In this document: piece by piece, positions 25,666 through 34,772 of the stretch
How positions within the stretch are numbered: the stretch's first letter is position 1
Layout: the number at the start of each line of letters is the position of its first letter
NCBI GenBank assembly: GCA_964623085.1
Contig: CAZUTO010000021.1
Coordinates: forward strand, 1-35,429
DNA: 35,429 bases
Direction: 5' to 3'
DNA from: CAZUTO01 sp964623085
GTDB lineage: Bacteria; Pseudomonadota; Gammaproteobacteria; Pseudomonadales; GM7GCV1
Position numbers and translations under genes: made by a program
The notes under the pieces: generated by a model
Database searches by the model: none
What the model was told of the DNA's origin: nothing
The model's input: only the letters and a program-made list of their open reading frames with translations

Positions 25666-27129
25666 TTACGCACTGGAAGGATAGACCGCGTAACTCACTC
25701 CGGCCATTTTCTCTAGCACACGGTGAACTTGGCATGTGTAGCCAAATTCATTGTCATACCAGAGATAAAGCGTTGCCGTATTTTCATTACAAATAGTCGC
25801 ACGTGCGTCAAAAACGCAGGCTGTTCGTGAACCGACGATATCGCTAGAAACCACATCTGGCGATTCAGTGAAGTCAATTTGCTTGTGATATGGACCATGC
25901 AAGGACGCTTCCCGCATAAAATCATTTAGCTCTTCAGCACTGACGGGCTTATCCAAAGTCAAATTCAATATCGCCATGGATACGTCCGGTGTTGGCACTC
26001 GGATCGCATTACCAGTCAACTTACCTTCCAACTCTGGAAGCGCCTTGGCCACCGCTTTCGCAGCACCAGTTGATGTCAATACCATGTTCAAAGGAGCAGA
26101 CCGACCACGACGATCAGCTGAATGATAGTTATCAATCAGATTTTGGTCATTGGTATAGGCATGCACAGTTTCCACATGACCACGCACGATGCCAAAGCTG
26201 TCATTTAGCAGCTTAAGCGCAGGAACAATAGCATTGGTCGTACAGGATGCTGCCGACACCATTTTGTCAGTCGGTTCAATTTCAGAACAATTTATACCTG
26301 CGACAATATTCTTAAGGCTGCCTTTCCCTGGCGCAGTCAATAATACTTTCGCTACACCTTTCGATTGCAAATGTTGGCTCAGCGACTCGTCATCTGACCA
26401 AACGCCCGTGTTATCAACAACAATAGCGTCGTCAATTCCGTATTCTGTGTAATCGATTTCTGCTGGATTATTGGCGTAAATCAATTGAATGACATTGCCA
26501 TTGCAAACCAGCTGATTTTTCTCTTCAAGAACACGAATAGTGCCTTTAAAAGAACCATGAACCGAATCTCGACGCAGCATACTGGCGCGCTTCATAAGAT
26601 CGTCAGCCGCCTTACCTTTGCGCACAACAATGGCGCGCAAACGAATAGTATTGCCACCAGCAGTTTTCTCTACCAACAATCGTGCAACCAATCGCCCGAT
26701 ACGACCAAAGCCATAAAGCACGACATCTTGCGGTTTTACTAGTGGCTTAGATGGATTATCTGCAGCCTCACCTACCTCATGACGAACAAAATCCGCAATA
26801 GGCATGCCGCGGTCGTCTTTCATGTAGCTAGACGTAATTCTTCCTACATCAATATGTGCATGGCCGAGGTTTAGCTTCGCTAATTCTTGCAACACAGGCC
26901 AGGTTTCAAACTCTGAAAGTTCGCTACGCTCAATCTGACGAACAAAGCGATGCGCCTTCATAATATCGAGAACAGATCGATTCACGAGTGACCGGCCATA
27001 GATATAGCAAGTCACGTTATTACTACGATAAAGCTTCCCGATAAGCGGAATCATGTTTTCTGCTAACTCTTCACGCTCTTTCCAATCACGAAAGAAATCC
27101 TCTGGAATGGGGCGAATTTGGTCGGTCAC
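25666..27129 (-). CDS. gap: N-terminally extended glyceraldehyde-3-phosphate dehydrogenase
   Basis: Interconverts glyceraldehyde-3-phosphate and 1,3-bisphosphoglycerate with NAD(P). The 487-residue product is about 150 residues longer than classical GAPDH (about 330). The dehydrogenase core begins near residue 135 with NAD-binding GFGRIGR (140-146). Catalytic Cys296 lies in SAASCTTNAIVPAL, and HAYTNDQNLID, RRGRSAPLN and WYDNEFGY are intact. The N-terminal 135 residues are mostly helical and not a known fold to me. Pseudomonads have a similar long form next to nqr and mfd (recalled). AAGGAG is eight bases before GTG 27127-27129 (MTDQIRP) and too close to the upstream GTG at 27138, which fixes the start. 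Confidence 0.95.
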   Translation of the reverse strand: MTDQIRPIPEDFFRDWKEREELAENMIPLIGKLYRSNNVTCYIYGRSLVNRSVLDIMKAHRFVRQIERSELSEFETWPVLQELAKLNLGHAHIDVGRITSSYMKDDRGMPIADFVRHEVGEAADNPSKPLVKPQDVVLYGFGRIGRLVARLLVEKTAGGNTIRLRAIVVRKGKAADDLMKRASMLRRDSVHGSFKGTIRVLEEKNQLVCNGNVIQLIYANNPAEIDYTEYGIDDAIVVDNTGVWSDDESLSQHLQSKGVAKVLLTAPGKGSLKNIVAGINCSEIEPTDKMVSAASCTTNAIVPALKLLNDSFGIVRGHVETVHAYTNDQNLIDNYHSADRRGRSAPLNMVLTSTGAAKAVAKALPELEGKLTGNAIRVPTPDVSMAILNLTLDKPVSAEELNDFMREASLHGPYHKQIDFTESPDVVSSDIVGSRTACVFDARATICNENTATLYLWYDNEFGYTCQVHRVLEKMAGVSYAVYPSSA

Positions 27130-27196
27130 GATGAGCACTCCTTCAACTGATTGTTGGTATAGCTAGCTTGAAAATACAAAGTATAAACAAATAGTC

Positions 27197-27216
27197 GTGC
27201 TCGATTCATTGAGCAC
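27197..27216 (-). other. Hairpin in the gap leader
   Basis: GTGCTC and GAGCAC are perfect six-base complements separated by an eight-base loop, about 68 bases before the gap start and downstream of its predicted promoter. It could be an operator half-site pair or an mRNA leader hairpin. On the plus strand it is followed by CGCCCTTTTT, but a plus-strand terminator here would have no gene to serve. Confidence 0.4.
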
Positions 27217-27236
27217 CGCCCTTTTTGAGCGCGAGA

Positions 27237-27265
27237 ATTATAGAGTTATTCGGTTAACGAACCAA
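27237..27265 (-). promoter_or_regulatory. Candidate gap promoter
   Basis: On the minus strand TTGGTT (27260-27265) and a perfect TATAAT (27237-27242) lie 17 bases apart. Predicted transcription begins near 27230, about 100 bases before the gap start codon. Confidence 0.55.
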
Positions 27266-27387
27266 GGCATCTTACAAGGCAAACAAGCCAAACCTGTGTT
27301 TTTATAGCTTGGGTCCCGCGTAAAATTGAGACAAAATTCCGATTAACCCTTGAATTCAGAGTTACTGGGCAGGGGTGCTACAAAAAC

Positions 27388-27519
27388 ATGACTCAGACAC
27401 CTTTGGTTTTTATCGCTGCAATCATTGACGTAAATAGCGCCAATCATCAGGTTTTGATTTGCCAAGCTCGGCATTCACTCAAGCTTATTGGTGGTTGCCT
27501 TACGTCAGCGAACATCTAA
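27388..27519 (+). CDS. Short NUDIX/MutT-like ORF, possibly a gene remnant
   Basis: An ATG-initiated 43-codon ORF inside the otherwise gene-free 443 bases between gap and mfd. The product begins MTQTPLVFIAAIIDVN, continues HQVLICQARH, and stops after LKLIGGCLTSANI. The pattern (strand VAAIID, then VLI-x-QAR, then a Gly-Gly) resembles the first 35-40 residues of MutT/NudG-type NUDIX hydrolases up to the GG that opens the NUDIX box, where it terminates. No Glu-rich NUDIX box follows in any frame before mfd. A decayed NUDIX gene is one reading; a chance ORF is another. AGGGG lies about 12 bases before the ATG. Confidence 0.3.
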   Translation: MTQTPLVFIAAIIDVNSANHQVLICQARHSLKLIGGCLTSANI

Positions 27520-27522
27520 AAT
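27495..27522 (+). promoter_or_regulatory. Candidate mfd promoter
   Basis: TTGCCT (27495-27500) and TAAAAT (27517-27522) with a 16-base spacer precede mfd. Predicted start is near 27529, about 53 bases before the start codon. The match is moderate. Confidence 0.4.
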
Positions 27523-27581
27523 GTGCGCCCTATTTTCTGAGCCTACAATGAACCCATACTTCTTCCACCGAGCGCTCTGCG

Positions 27582-30500
27582 TTGTTTGAGCAACTGCCCA
27601 CACCTTCAAACACCGGCGACACGTCTTTCTGGCCCGAGGCACCATTGTCTGCCATCGGCCTTGCGATTATTGAAAAGGCTTCTGCAAACCAGAATACACT
27701 CGTCATTACTGATTCCGCATCAAGCGCATTACAGCTAAAAGAAAGCCTGCACTTCTTTGCGAGCGAAGAAGACCAATCAAAGATCGGTCTATTTCCGGAT
27801 TACGAGACTCTACCCTACGATTTCTTTTCGCCTAGTGATGAGCTGATATCCAGTCGATTAAAAGCACTCTATCAGCTTGCCAATGGCAAACCGTTCATAC
27901 TCGTAGCAAGCATCAACACCCTGATGCACCAACTGCCCCCGCCTGCTTTTATTAAAGGCCATAGCCTAATCGTATCTACCGGTGATCTGTTTGATATAAC
28001 GCAGCAGCGCGCCATTTTGACCAACGCCGGTTATCGCGCCTGCGAAACTGTGACAGAACATGGCCAATTTGCGCTGCGCGGCTCTCTGCTGGATCTATTC
28101 CCCATGGGGCAAAACTTGCCTCTTCGAATCGATGTATTCGACGATGAGATTGAATCAATACGCAGGTTTGATCCAGACACCCAACTCACCATAGATAAAG
28201 TAGGCTCAATTGAAATTCTGCCGGGACGAGAATTTAGTCTGACACGCGACGCTATCCATCATTTCCAAAACCGGTGGCACGAGACGCTCGATGGAGACCC
28301 ACGCGACTCACAGACCTACAATGCTGTTGGAAAAGGCTTTTCTCCTCAAGGTATAGAGTGCTATTTGCCACTCTTCCACACACAAATGGCCGATATTTTT
28401 GACTACCTTCCCAATACAACATCTGTATACCTTCATCCAAATATCACAAATGCAGCTCAAAATTTCTGGCAAGAGATCAGTGATCGTCACGCTCAGCTTG
28501 TCGGCAATTTAGATCGCCCCGTTTTAAGGCCCGCCGAGCTTTACCTTCCTGTGGCCGAGGTACAAAGCAAAATAAAAAACTACCCGCGAGTTCAATGGGG
28601 TAAATCGGCAGAAGCACAAGCGCTACCGCTGCCCGATATTGCGTTAAAGCATAAAGAAGACATCCATAGCAAAGATTTCCAGAAGTTCGTTCAAGAACAG
28701 AGTAAAACGCTCATTCTCGCTGAAACAGCTGGCCGTCGTGAGCTACTGTTAGAGCTTCTCGGGAGAGACAGCATCGAACCCGACAGCGTTGACAACTGGC
28801 AACAGTTCGAACAATCCAGCGCCCGACTTAGTATCTGCGCGGCACCACTTGAAGAAGGCTTTTTTTTCAAAAACAATCAACTCGCCATCATTACAGAGTC
28901 GGAGCTGCTGCAAGAACGCGTTCGACAACGCAGTACAAATGAATCCAAGCGCTGGACCGACGCCGATCAGGTTATCCGCAACCTCACCGAGCTGAGTTTA
29001 GGTGCACCCATTGTTCACATTGAGCACGGTGTGGGCAGATATCTTGGGCTGATCACACTGAAAACAGATGGGCAAGTAAACGAGTTCTTACACTTAGAAT
29101 ATGCCGATAGTAACAAGCTCTATGTGCCCGTTACGTCCCTTAACCTTATTGCTCGCTACAGTGGCGCAGATGCAGACTCCGCACCACTCAATAAGCTGGG
29201 CTCTGACCAATGGGAAAAAGCCAAACGCAAGGCGCGCGCACAGATACGTGACACTGCCGCAGAGTTGCTAGAAATTTACGCTCGACGCAAAGCGAAACCG
29301 GGTTTCGCTTTCACTAACAACGAAGCTGAATACCTCCGTTTTTGCGAGGAATTTCCTTTTGAAGAAACCGACGATCAAGTGACCTGTATTGCTGCAGTGC
29401 GAGCAGATATGTTGTCACCAAAAGCCATGGATAGACTGGTCTGCGGCGATGTAGGCTTTGGCAAAACAGAAGTGGCCATGCGCGCAGCATTTACAGCAAT
29501 AGCGTCCAATAAACAGGTCATGATGCTAGTGCCTACGACGCTGCTCGCACGCCAGCATTACGATAGTTTCCGCGACCGATTTGCAAACTGGCCAGTAAAA
29601 ATAGATTCCGTATCACGGCTAAAATCGGCAAAAGAACAAAATGCTGTTATGGAATCGTTTCAAAACGGCGAACTAGACATACTCATCGGCACGCACAAAT
29701 TGCTCAGCCAAAAGCCAAATATCGCCCGCTTCGGGTTACTTATTGTCGATGAAGAGCATCGATTTGGTACACGTCAAAAAGACCAGCTGAAATCTCTAAA
29801 AGCCGAAGTAGATATTCTGACCTTAACGGCCACACCGATTCCGCGCACGCTGAATATGGCCATGGCGTCAATCCGCGATCTCAGCATTATCGCAACCCCA
29901 CCCGCTAAAAGGTTGATGGTAAAAACCTTTGTGCAACCCTATGAAAAAGCCATCGTAAAAGAAGCATTGCAGCGAGAGCTGCTGAGGGGAGGACAGGTCT
30001 TTTACCTCCACAATGAAGTGCGCTCGATCGACCGTTGTGCCGAAGAAATTCATGCACTTTTACCTGATGCTCGCGTCGGCATTGCTCACGGGCAAATGCG
30101 TGAGCGCGAGCTAGAAGCCACGATCTCGGATTTTTACCACCACCGTTACGACATTCTAGTGTGTACGACGATTATCGAAACAGGGATAGACATTCCCAAC
30201 GCCAACACCATGCTAATTGAACGTGCCGACAAATTCGGGCTAGCTCAATTACACCAGCTAAGAGGCCGCGTCGGACGATCGCATCATCAAGCCTATGCTT
30301 ATTTGCTCACTCCCGACACAAAAAGCATGTCTGCTGATGCTGTAAAGCGACTCGAAGCCATTGAGGCGGCAGACCATCTTGGCAGTGGCTTTACCCTTGC
30401 AACACATGACTTAGAAATACGTGGGGCAGGCGAATTGCTTGGCGACAATCAGAGTGGCCAAATACATGCCATCGGTTTCGATCTCTACCAGCAGATGCTG

Positions 30501-30998
30501 GAAGCCGCAGTCAGCAATTTGCAGACAGGCAACAACAACGAAACAGAAGATTTCCTACAACCCAATATTGAGGTTAATCTGCGCACCTCCGCGCTGATCC
30601 CAGAAGATTATCTGCCGGACGTCAATAGTCGTCTCCAACTCTATAAGAGAATCTCCAATACAAAGGATGAAGAATCTCTACGAGAATTACAGGTCGAAAT
30701 GATTGACCGTTATGGACTACTCCCGCCTGAAGTTAAACTGCTTGTTCGTCAACAACGGATTAAACAGGTGGCAGAACCACTGGGTATAATTAAAATAGAA
30801 TGTGGCGAACGTACCGGAAAGCTTCAATTTACAAGCCAACCCAATATTGATCCAATGAAACTAATAGAATTGGTGCAGTTACATCCAGAACAGTATCGCT
30901 TCAATGGCTCGACTAGCCTACAATTCTCCCAATCTCTCGATAATGCCGAAGAACGGTTTGCCTTTGTCGAGAATTTACTATCGGAGCTTAGCAGTTGA
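27582..30998 (+). CDS. mfd: Transcription-repair coupling factor
   Basis: Mfd is a DNA translocase that removes RNA polymerase stalled at lesions and recruits UvrA. The 1138-residue protein shows the UvrB-homology modules (FPDYETLPYDFFSP, DLFPMGQNLPLRIDVFDDEIESI), the RNA polymerase-interacting domain (HIEHGVGRYLGL), the RecG-like helicase core (GDVGFGKT at 622-629, DEEH at 723-726, TATPIPRTL, QLRGRVGRS), and the C-terminal TRCF domain. An in-frame stop at 27549-27551 limits the start, so TTG 27582 (MFEQLPTP) is the likely initiator although its ribosome-binding site is weak. csiV overlaps its stop. Confidence 0.97.
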   Translation: MFEQLPTPSNTGDTSFWPEAPLSAIGLAIIEKASANQNTLVITDSASSALQLKESLHFFASEEDQSKIGLFPDYETLPYDFFSPSDELISSRLKALYQLANGKPFILVASINTLMHQLPPPAFIKGHSLIVSTGDLFDITQQRAILTNAGYRACETVTEHGQFALRGSLLDLFPMGQNLPLRIDVFDDEIESIRRFDPDTQLTIDKVGSIEILPGREFSLTRDAIHHFQNRWHETLDGDPRDSQTYNAVGKGFSPQGIECYLPLFHTQMADIFDYLPNTTSVYLHPNITNAAQNFWQEISDRHAQLVGNLDRPVLRPAELYLPVAEVQSKIKNYPRVQWGKSAEAQALPLPDIALKHKEDIHSKDFQKFVQEQSKTLILAETAGRRELLLELLGRDSIEPDSVDNWQQFEQSSARLSICAAPLEEGFFFKNNQLAIITESELLQERVRQRSTNESKRWTDADQVIRNLTELSLGAPIVHIEHGVGRYLGLITLKTDGQVNEFLHLEYADSNKLYVPVTSLNLIARYSGADADSAPLNKLGSDQWEKAKRKARAQIRDTAAELLEIYARRKAKPGFAFTNNEAEYLRFCEEFPFEETDDQVTCIAAVRADMLSPKAMDRLVCGDVGFGKTEVAMRAAFTAIASNKQVMMLVPTTLLARQHYDSFRDRFANWPVKIDSVSRLKSAKEQNAVMESFQNGELDILIGTHKLLSQKPNIARFGLLIVDEEHRFGTRQKDQLKSLKAEVDILTLTATPIPRTLNMAMASIRDLSIIATPPAKRLMVKTFVQPYEKAIVKEALQRELLRGGQVFYLHNEVRSIDRCAEEIHALLPDARVGIAHGQMRERELEATISDFYHHRYDILVCTTIIETGIDIPNANTMLIERADKFGLAQLHQLRGRVGRSHHQAYAYLLTPDTKSMSADAVKRLEAIEAADHLGSGFTLATHDLEIRGAGELLGDNQSGQIHAIGFDLYQQMLEAAVSNLQTGNNNETEDFLQPNIEVNLRTSALIPEDYLPDVNSRLQLYKRISNTKDEESLRELQVEMIDRYGLLPPEVKLLVRQQRIKQVAEPLGIIKIECGERTGKLQFTSQPNIDPMKLIELVQLHPEQYRFNGSTSLQFSQSLDNAEERFAFVENLLSELSS

Positions 30999-31786
30999 GA
31001 TATTTACTCATACTTTTTAGCCTTCTCATCGCCACACCTATGCTGGCGCAAGATTCGTATGAAATTGAAGTCCTGATCTTTGAGCATCAGTCTAATAACT
31101 TTAGTAACGCGAGTGATCCTGAGCGATGGCCTGCCAATGTTGAACTCTTCTGGCCAACACCACTTCTCGATTTAAGCTCAGCAAAAGACAGGAACTCTGC
31201 CTCTATCGTAGAGCTCTCACCAGCGGCAAAACGACTAGATAACGAAAGCTACGCAATGCGGGTGACTGATGGCTACCGTTTGCTATGGCATAAAGCATGG
31301 AGAATGCCTGTATTGCCAGAAGAACGCTCACCATGGATTCTCGTTCAAGCAGGAGAGGAAATAGGTGAACACTATCGCCTAGAAGGTGCCATTCGCGTTC
31401 ACCTATCTCGATTCCTTCACATAGATAGCAACCTTTGGCTAACCGAGCCTCTGCCACCGAACTCAACGGAGCCGACTGAATTTTATTCAACCCAACTCCC
31501 GCCACTGCCTACTGACCAGAGTGATTTAAGCAACCAAAGTTCGCTCGACAGCGTAACTGGCTTTTACGGTGCCGATGGCTACGCCTCTATACAACGTGAA
31601 TTTCCAGTCAAAGAGATTATTCACATTCAATCTAGCCGCCGCATGCGCAGCACAGAATTACATTACATCGATCATCCTAAAGTCGGCATATTGACAGTCA
31701 TTCATCCGATCGCTGAGGCTGTTGAGAAAGAAGCGGCGCCCATCGAATACATTCCCGCGCCTCTCCCTACCATCCCGAATCGGTAA
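30995..31786 (+). CDS. csiV: CsiV-family peptidoglycan-binding periplasmic protein
   Basis: A 263-residue exported protein with a clear signal peptide (MRYLLILFSLLIATPMLA, cleavage before QDSYEIEVLIF). EIEVLIFEHQSNN at the mature N-terminus, and YRLLWHKAWRMP with the Pro-rich remainder, match the CsiV family (PF10972). In Vibrio cholerae CsiV binds peptidoglycan and supports LpoA/PBP1A function (family knowledge). The TTG start overlaps the mfd stop (TTGA), so it is translationally coupled. The same mfd-csiV pair occurs in pseudomonads. Confidence 0.88.
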   Translation: MRYLLILFSLLIATPMLAQDSYEIEVLIFEHQSNNFSNASDPERWPANVELFWPTPLLDLSSAKDRNSASIVELSPAAKRLDNESYAMRVTDGYRLLWHKAWRMPVLPEERSPWILVQAGEEIGEHYRLEGAIRVHLSRFLHIDSNLWLTEPLPPNSTEPTEFYSTQLPPLPTDQSDLSNQSSLDSVTGFYGADGYASIQREFPVKEIIHIQSSRRMRSTELHYIDHPKVGILTVIHPIAEAVEKEAAPIEYIPAPLPTIPNR

Positions 31787-31854
31787 CCTTCTCGCAACTG
31801 AAACTAGCTGAGTCTTCTACTTGGCATACTTGATCTGCCTGACCCGTCGCACCT

Positions 31855-31874
31855 AAAAAAAGCCAGCTCACTGG
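31855..31874 (-). terminator. Possible weak terminator after the MTIP gene
   Basis: On the minus strand a short CCAG-TGAG-CTGG hairpin, overlapping the stop codon, is followed by seven T. A four-base stem is short, so this may be inefficient. Confidence 0.3.
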
Positions 31875-32635
31875 TCGTTATCGACTTGCTCGTCGGCCAA
31901 AATTACACGAACAAGAATATCACTAGCATCCTGTGCCATATTGGCAGATTCACGCACAATCTCCTGTTCCGATAACGGCTTTTCATCTAGCCCGGCTGCA
32001 GCATTAACCACCATACAGATCGGCGCGTAATCCATTCCCAATTCACGAGCCAATACTGCTTCCGGCATGGCTGTCATCCCAACCAGGTCACAGCCATCAC
32101 GTTTGAGCCTTTGGATCTCTGCAGCCGTTTCCAATCTCGGCCCCTGAGTGCAAGCATAGACTCCAAAATCATGCAGGGTTCTTGCGCCCGTTTTTCTTCC
32201 AGCTGATGCCTCTGAAATAATGGCTGAGCGCAGAACAGATGAAAAAGGGTCGCTAAAATCGGCGTGGCGCAATGGCTCTGCCACACCATCAAAAAACGTC
32301 GCTTCACGGCCATAGGTATAGTCGATAATCTGGTGAGGCACCACCAAATCGCCAGTGGAGAAGTCCGGATGAATGCCTCCGACAGCGTTAACCGCCAGAA
32401 TCTGCTCTACCCCTAACTTCTGCAACGCCCATATATTTGCGCGATAGTTAATGCGATGCGGGGCCAAGCGATGGCCTTGGGCATGCCGGGGCAAAAAGAA
32501 AAACGAACTTCCCTCAAACTCGAGCTCTAGAACGGCATCAGAAGTCGGGCCATATTTACTAGTAATGTTATGACGACGATTAACTTGCGCACAAGACAAA
32601 CTATCAAGGCCAGTACCACCAACAATGGCAAACAT
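31868..32635 (-). CDS. S-methyl-5'-thioinosine phosphorylase (MTAP/PNP family)
   Basis: Phosphorolyses a 6-oxopurine methylthionucleoside in the salvage of polyamine-pathway waste. The 255-residue protein has the phosphate-binding N-terminus AIVGGTGLDS, FLPRHAQGHRLAPHRINYRAN, CTQGPRLETAAEI and the substrate loop GMTAMPEAVLARELG (186-200). The GMTxMPEA form with a following VVNAAAG resembles P. aeruginosa PA3004, which acts on methylthioinosine rather than methylthioadenosine. Specificity here is inferred from that resemblance; an MTA phosphorylase cannot be excluded. It is last in the nagZ-mscS-MTIP run, eight bases after mscS. Confidence 0.88.
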   Translation of the reverse strand: MFAIVGGTGLDSLSCAQVNRRHNITSKYGPTSDAVLELEFEGSSFFFLPRHAQGHRLAPHRINYRANIWALQKLGVEQILAVNAVGGIHPDFSTGDLVVPHQIIDYTYGREATFFDGVAEPLRHADFSDPFSSVLRSAIISEASAGRKTGARTLHDFGVYACTQGPRLETAAEIQRLKRDGCDLVGMTAMPEAVLARELGMDYAPICMVVNAAAGLDEKPLSEQEIVRESANMAQDASDILVRVILADEQVDNDQ

Positions 32636-32643
32636 AGCAACTA

Positions 32644-33750
32644 TTACTGGACGCTATCAGCTGGAGTTTGAGGAATAGGCATCGGCAGTGGTGTTTCAGC
32701 GCCCAAATGAATGGTCTGAGTAGGAAAGGCAAGCTCTGCAGAATTAGCGCTCACAATACCGTCTATTTTAAGTAAGACATCCTGTTTGATTTCGTGGAAT
32801 TTAACCCAGTCCGTCGTTTTAGTGAAGGTATAAACGAAAAAGTCTAAGGAGCTTGCACCGAAAGCATTCACGTTCACAATCAATGTCTGACTGGTATCAA
32901 TTTCAGGGTGATCTTCCAGCATTTTTTTTACATCGCGGACAATGTTCGGCAAAACGCCCACATCTGAGCAGCGCACACCAAAGGTTTCATAAATCCGGCG
33001 ATTACGCATCCGCGACGGATTTTCGACAGCAATAGACGTAAAAATAGAATTAGGGACATATAGTGGGCGCTTATCGAACGTTCTAATCACCGTTTGCCGC
33101 CATCCAATATCTTCAACCGTCCCTTCAATCTCCCGGTCAGGCGATCGAATCCAGTCGCCCACAGAAAACGGTTTGTCCAAGTAGATCATCATGGCGCCAA
33201 AAAAGTTAGCGAGCATGTCTCGTGCAGCAAAACCTATTGCAATTCCACCAATCCCGCCAAAAGCAAGCACGCCACTTACCGAAACACCATAAAGCTGCAA
33301 GATCACCAGAAACCCAGTAATAATAACGGCGGCATGAAGAAGCTTGCGCACCGCCTTTGCAGTGGTTAAGTCCATTGGTTGCTGAAGGTATCGGTCTGTC
33401 GTGAGATTGGCTTCCGCACGTCCCAGAAACCGAAGGATCGCCCATGAAATTAATACAATAACCGCCGTTTTATTAAATAACGACAGCGAGAAATCCCAGG
33501 GTAAATCATTTACACCCGCCGTAAATTTGGCAGCAAAATTGATCCCAAAAAGCCAAATCGCCCAACCCAAAGGAGCCCCAACTGAACCTAATAAAGCATC
33601 ATCCCAAAGACTCTTCGTTTTCTGCGTATGCCTATCCAAAAAACGTAATAAACGTCGCGCCAACAAATTTGCCAGCAGAGTCAAAACTACGATTAGAAAT
33701 AGCCAAAAAACCCAGTATTGGCTCAGATTGTTATAGATAGTTTCCAGCAT
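32644..33750 (-). CDS. MscS-family mechanosensitive ion channel
   Basis: A tension-gated channel that releases solutes on hypo-osmotic shock. The 368-residue protein has about five TM segments. The pore-lining helix and beta-domain signature is GVLAFGGIGGIAIGFAARD, followed by MIYLDKPFSVGDWI, VEDIGWRQT and YVPNSIF. A cytoplasmic alpha/beta domain and a proline-rich tail follow. Length and architecture are closer to YnaI than to the three-TM MscS. It starts five bases after nagZ and ends just before the MTIP gene. Confidence 0.92.
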   Translation of the reverse strand: MLETIYNNLSQYWVFWLFLIVVLTLLANLLARRLLRFLDRHTQKTKSLWDDALLGSVGAPLGWAIWLFGINFAAKFTAGVNDLPWDFSLSLFNKTAVIVLISWAILRFLGRAEANLTTDRYLQQPMDLTTAKAVRKLLHAAVIITGFLVILQLYGVSVSGVLAFGGIGGIAIGFAARDMLANFFGAMMIYLDKPFSVGDWIRSPDREIEGTVEDIGWRQTVIRTFDKRPLYVPNSIFTSIAVENPSRMRNRRIYETFGVRCSDVGVLPNIVRDVKKMLEDHPEIDTSQTLIVNVNAFGASSLDFFVYTFTKTTDWVKFHEIKQDVLLKIDGIVSANSAELAFPTQTIHLGAETPLPMPIPQTPADSVQ

Positions 33751-33755
33751 AATTT

Positions 33756-34772
33756 TCAGTGAAACTCAGAGATCATTTTTAGGTATTGTTTAGACTTCTC
33801 AAAGCGAGGATCGGCATGCATTTTGCTCAGATCCCAGCTGACTCGCGAGCGCATTTTATTTAGCCTTAAGTTTTCTTTGGCCGGTTGTTCCTGCATCCAA
33901 GACAACACACTTAGCGCACCCGTCGGGTTATTACATACTAGCACCATATCGCAACCAGCTTCGAGCGCTAAGCTCGCTCGCTCGGCGTAGGTACCGGCCG
34001 CTGCAGCGCCTTCCATACTTAAGTCATCACTAAAAATAACACCTTCGAACCCAAGCTGTTTTCGCAATACCTCTTGTAACCAAAACGGTGAGAAGCCGAC
34101 TGGATTATCATCAATACTGGGGAACAAAAGATGGCCTGGCATCACTGCATCATATGTATCAGCAAGCGCCCTAAATGGCCGAATATCATGTGTATCAACC
34201 TCTTCCCACGTTCTCTCATCAACCGGCAATTCGAGGTGGCTATCCCCGGATACGCCACCATGTCCAGGGAAGTGCTTCGCCGTAGCGGCCATGCCAGCAG
34301 CTTGCATGCCCTCGATGTAAGGCTTTGCAAGCTCGATGCATTGCGTAGGGTCATCCGAGAAAGACCGATCCGCAATTACGGCGCAATGTGCTCGGTCAAG
34401 ATCCAATACCGGTGCGAAACTAAAATCGATGCCCGTGCAAAGCACATCTGCCGCCATCAACCATCCAAACGTGTGAGCAATATCAGCGGCTTGGTCAGGC
34501 ATAGATGCAGCCAAATTTCCTATTTTTTGGAGGGGTGGAAGTACTTGGAACTCATCCCGAAGCCTCTGCACACGCCCTCCTTCTTGATCAACAGCAATCA
34601 AAATATCGGGGCTTGAATCGCGAATTTCGCTGATTAAATTACTCAATTGAGCTCGGGAAACATAATTCCGAGCAAACAAAATCAGTCCTCCAACCTGAGG
34701 TGCTTTCAACAGTTCTTTTTCTTCAGATGACAGGGATGTGCCCTGAACATCTAGCATCAATGACCCAATCAA
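33756..34772 (-). CDS. nagZ: Beta-N-acetylhexosaminidase
   Basis: This cytoplasmic family 3 glycosidase removes GlcNAc from GlcNAc-anhydroMurNAc-peptides during peptidoglycan recycling; in some species its product induces AmpC. The 338-residue protein has VDQEGGRVQRLR (61-72), the mobile catalytic loop KHFPGHGGVSGDSH (166-179) and the nucleophile region FSDDLSMEG (247-255). The start is TTG 34770-34772: GCGAGGAC ends four bases upstream and the resulting MIGSLMLDVQG matches the family N-terminus. The internal ATG 15 bases later is less well placed. mscS follows within five bases. Confidence 0.96.
   Translation of the reverse strand: MIGSLMLDVQGTSLSSEEKELLKAPQVGGLILFARNYVSRAQLSNLISEIRDSSPDILIAVDQEGGRVQRLRDEFQVLPPLQKIGNLAASMPDQAADIAHTFGWLMAADVLCTGIDFSFAPVLDLDRAHCAVIADRSFSDDPTQCIELAKPYIEGMQAAGMAATAKHFPGHGGVSGDSHLELPVDERTWEEVDTHDIRPFRALADTYDAVMPGHLLFPSIDDNPVGFSPFWLQEVLRKQLGFEGVIFSDDLSMEGAAAAGTYAERASLALEAGCDMVLVCNNPTGALSVLSWMQEQPAKENLRLNKMRSRVSWDLSKMHADPRFEKSKQYLKMISEFH

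Noticed and set aside
27197..27220. Hairpin plus T-run as a plus-strand terminator
   Set aside because: No plus-strand gene ends upstream; the region is divergent, so it is more likely a leader hairpin or operator of gap.
34131..34616. A 161-codon plus-strand open frame
   Set aside because: It is antisense to the catalytic core of nagZ, and its product has no family features.
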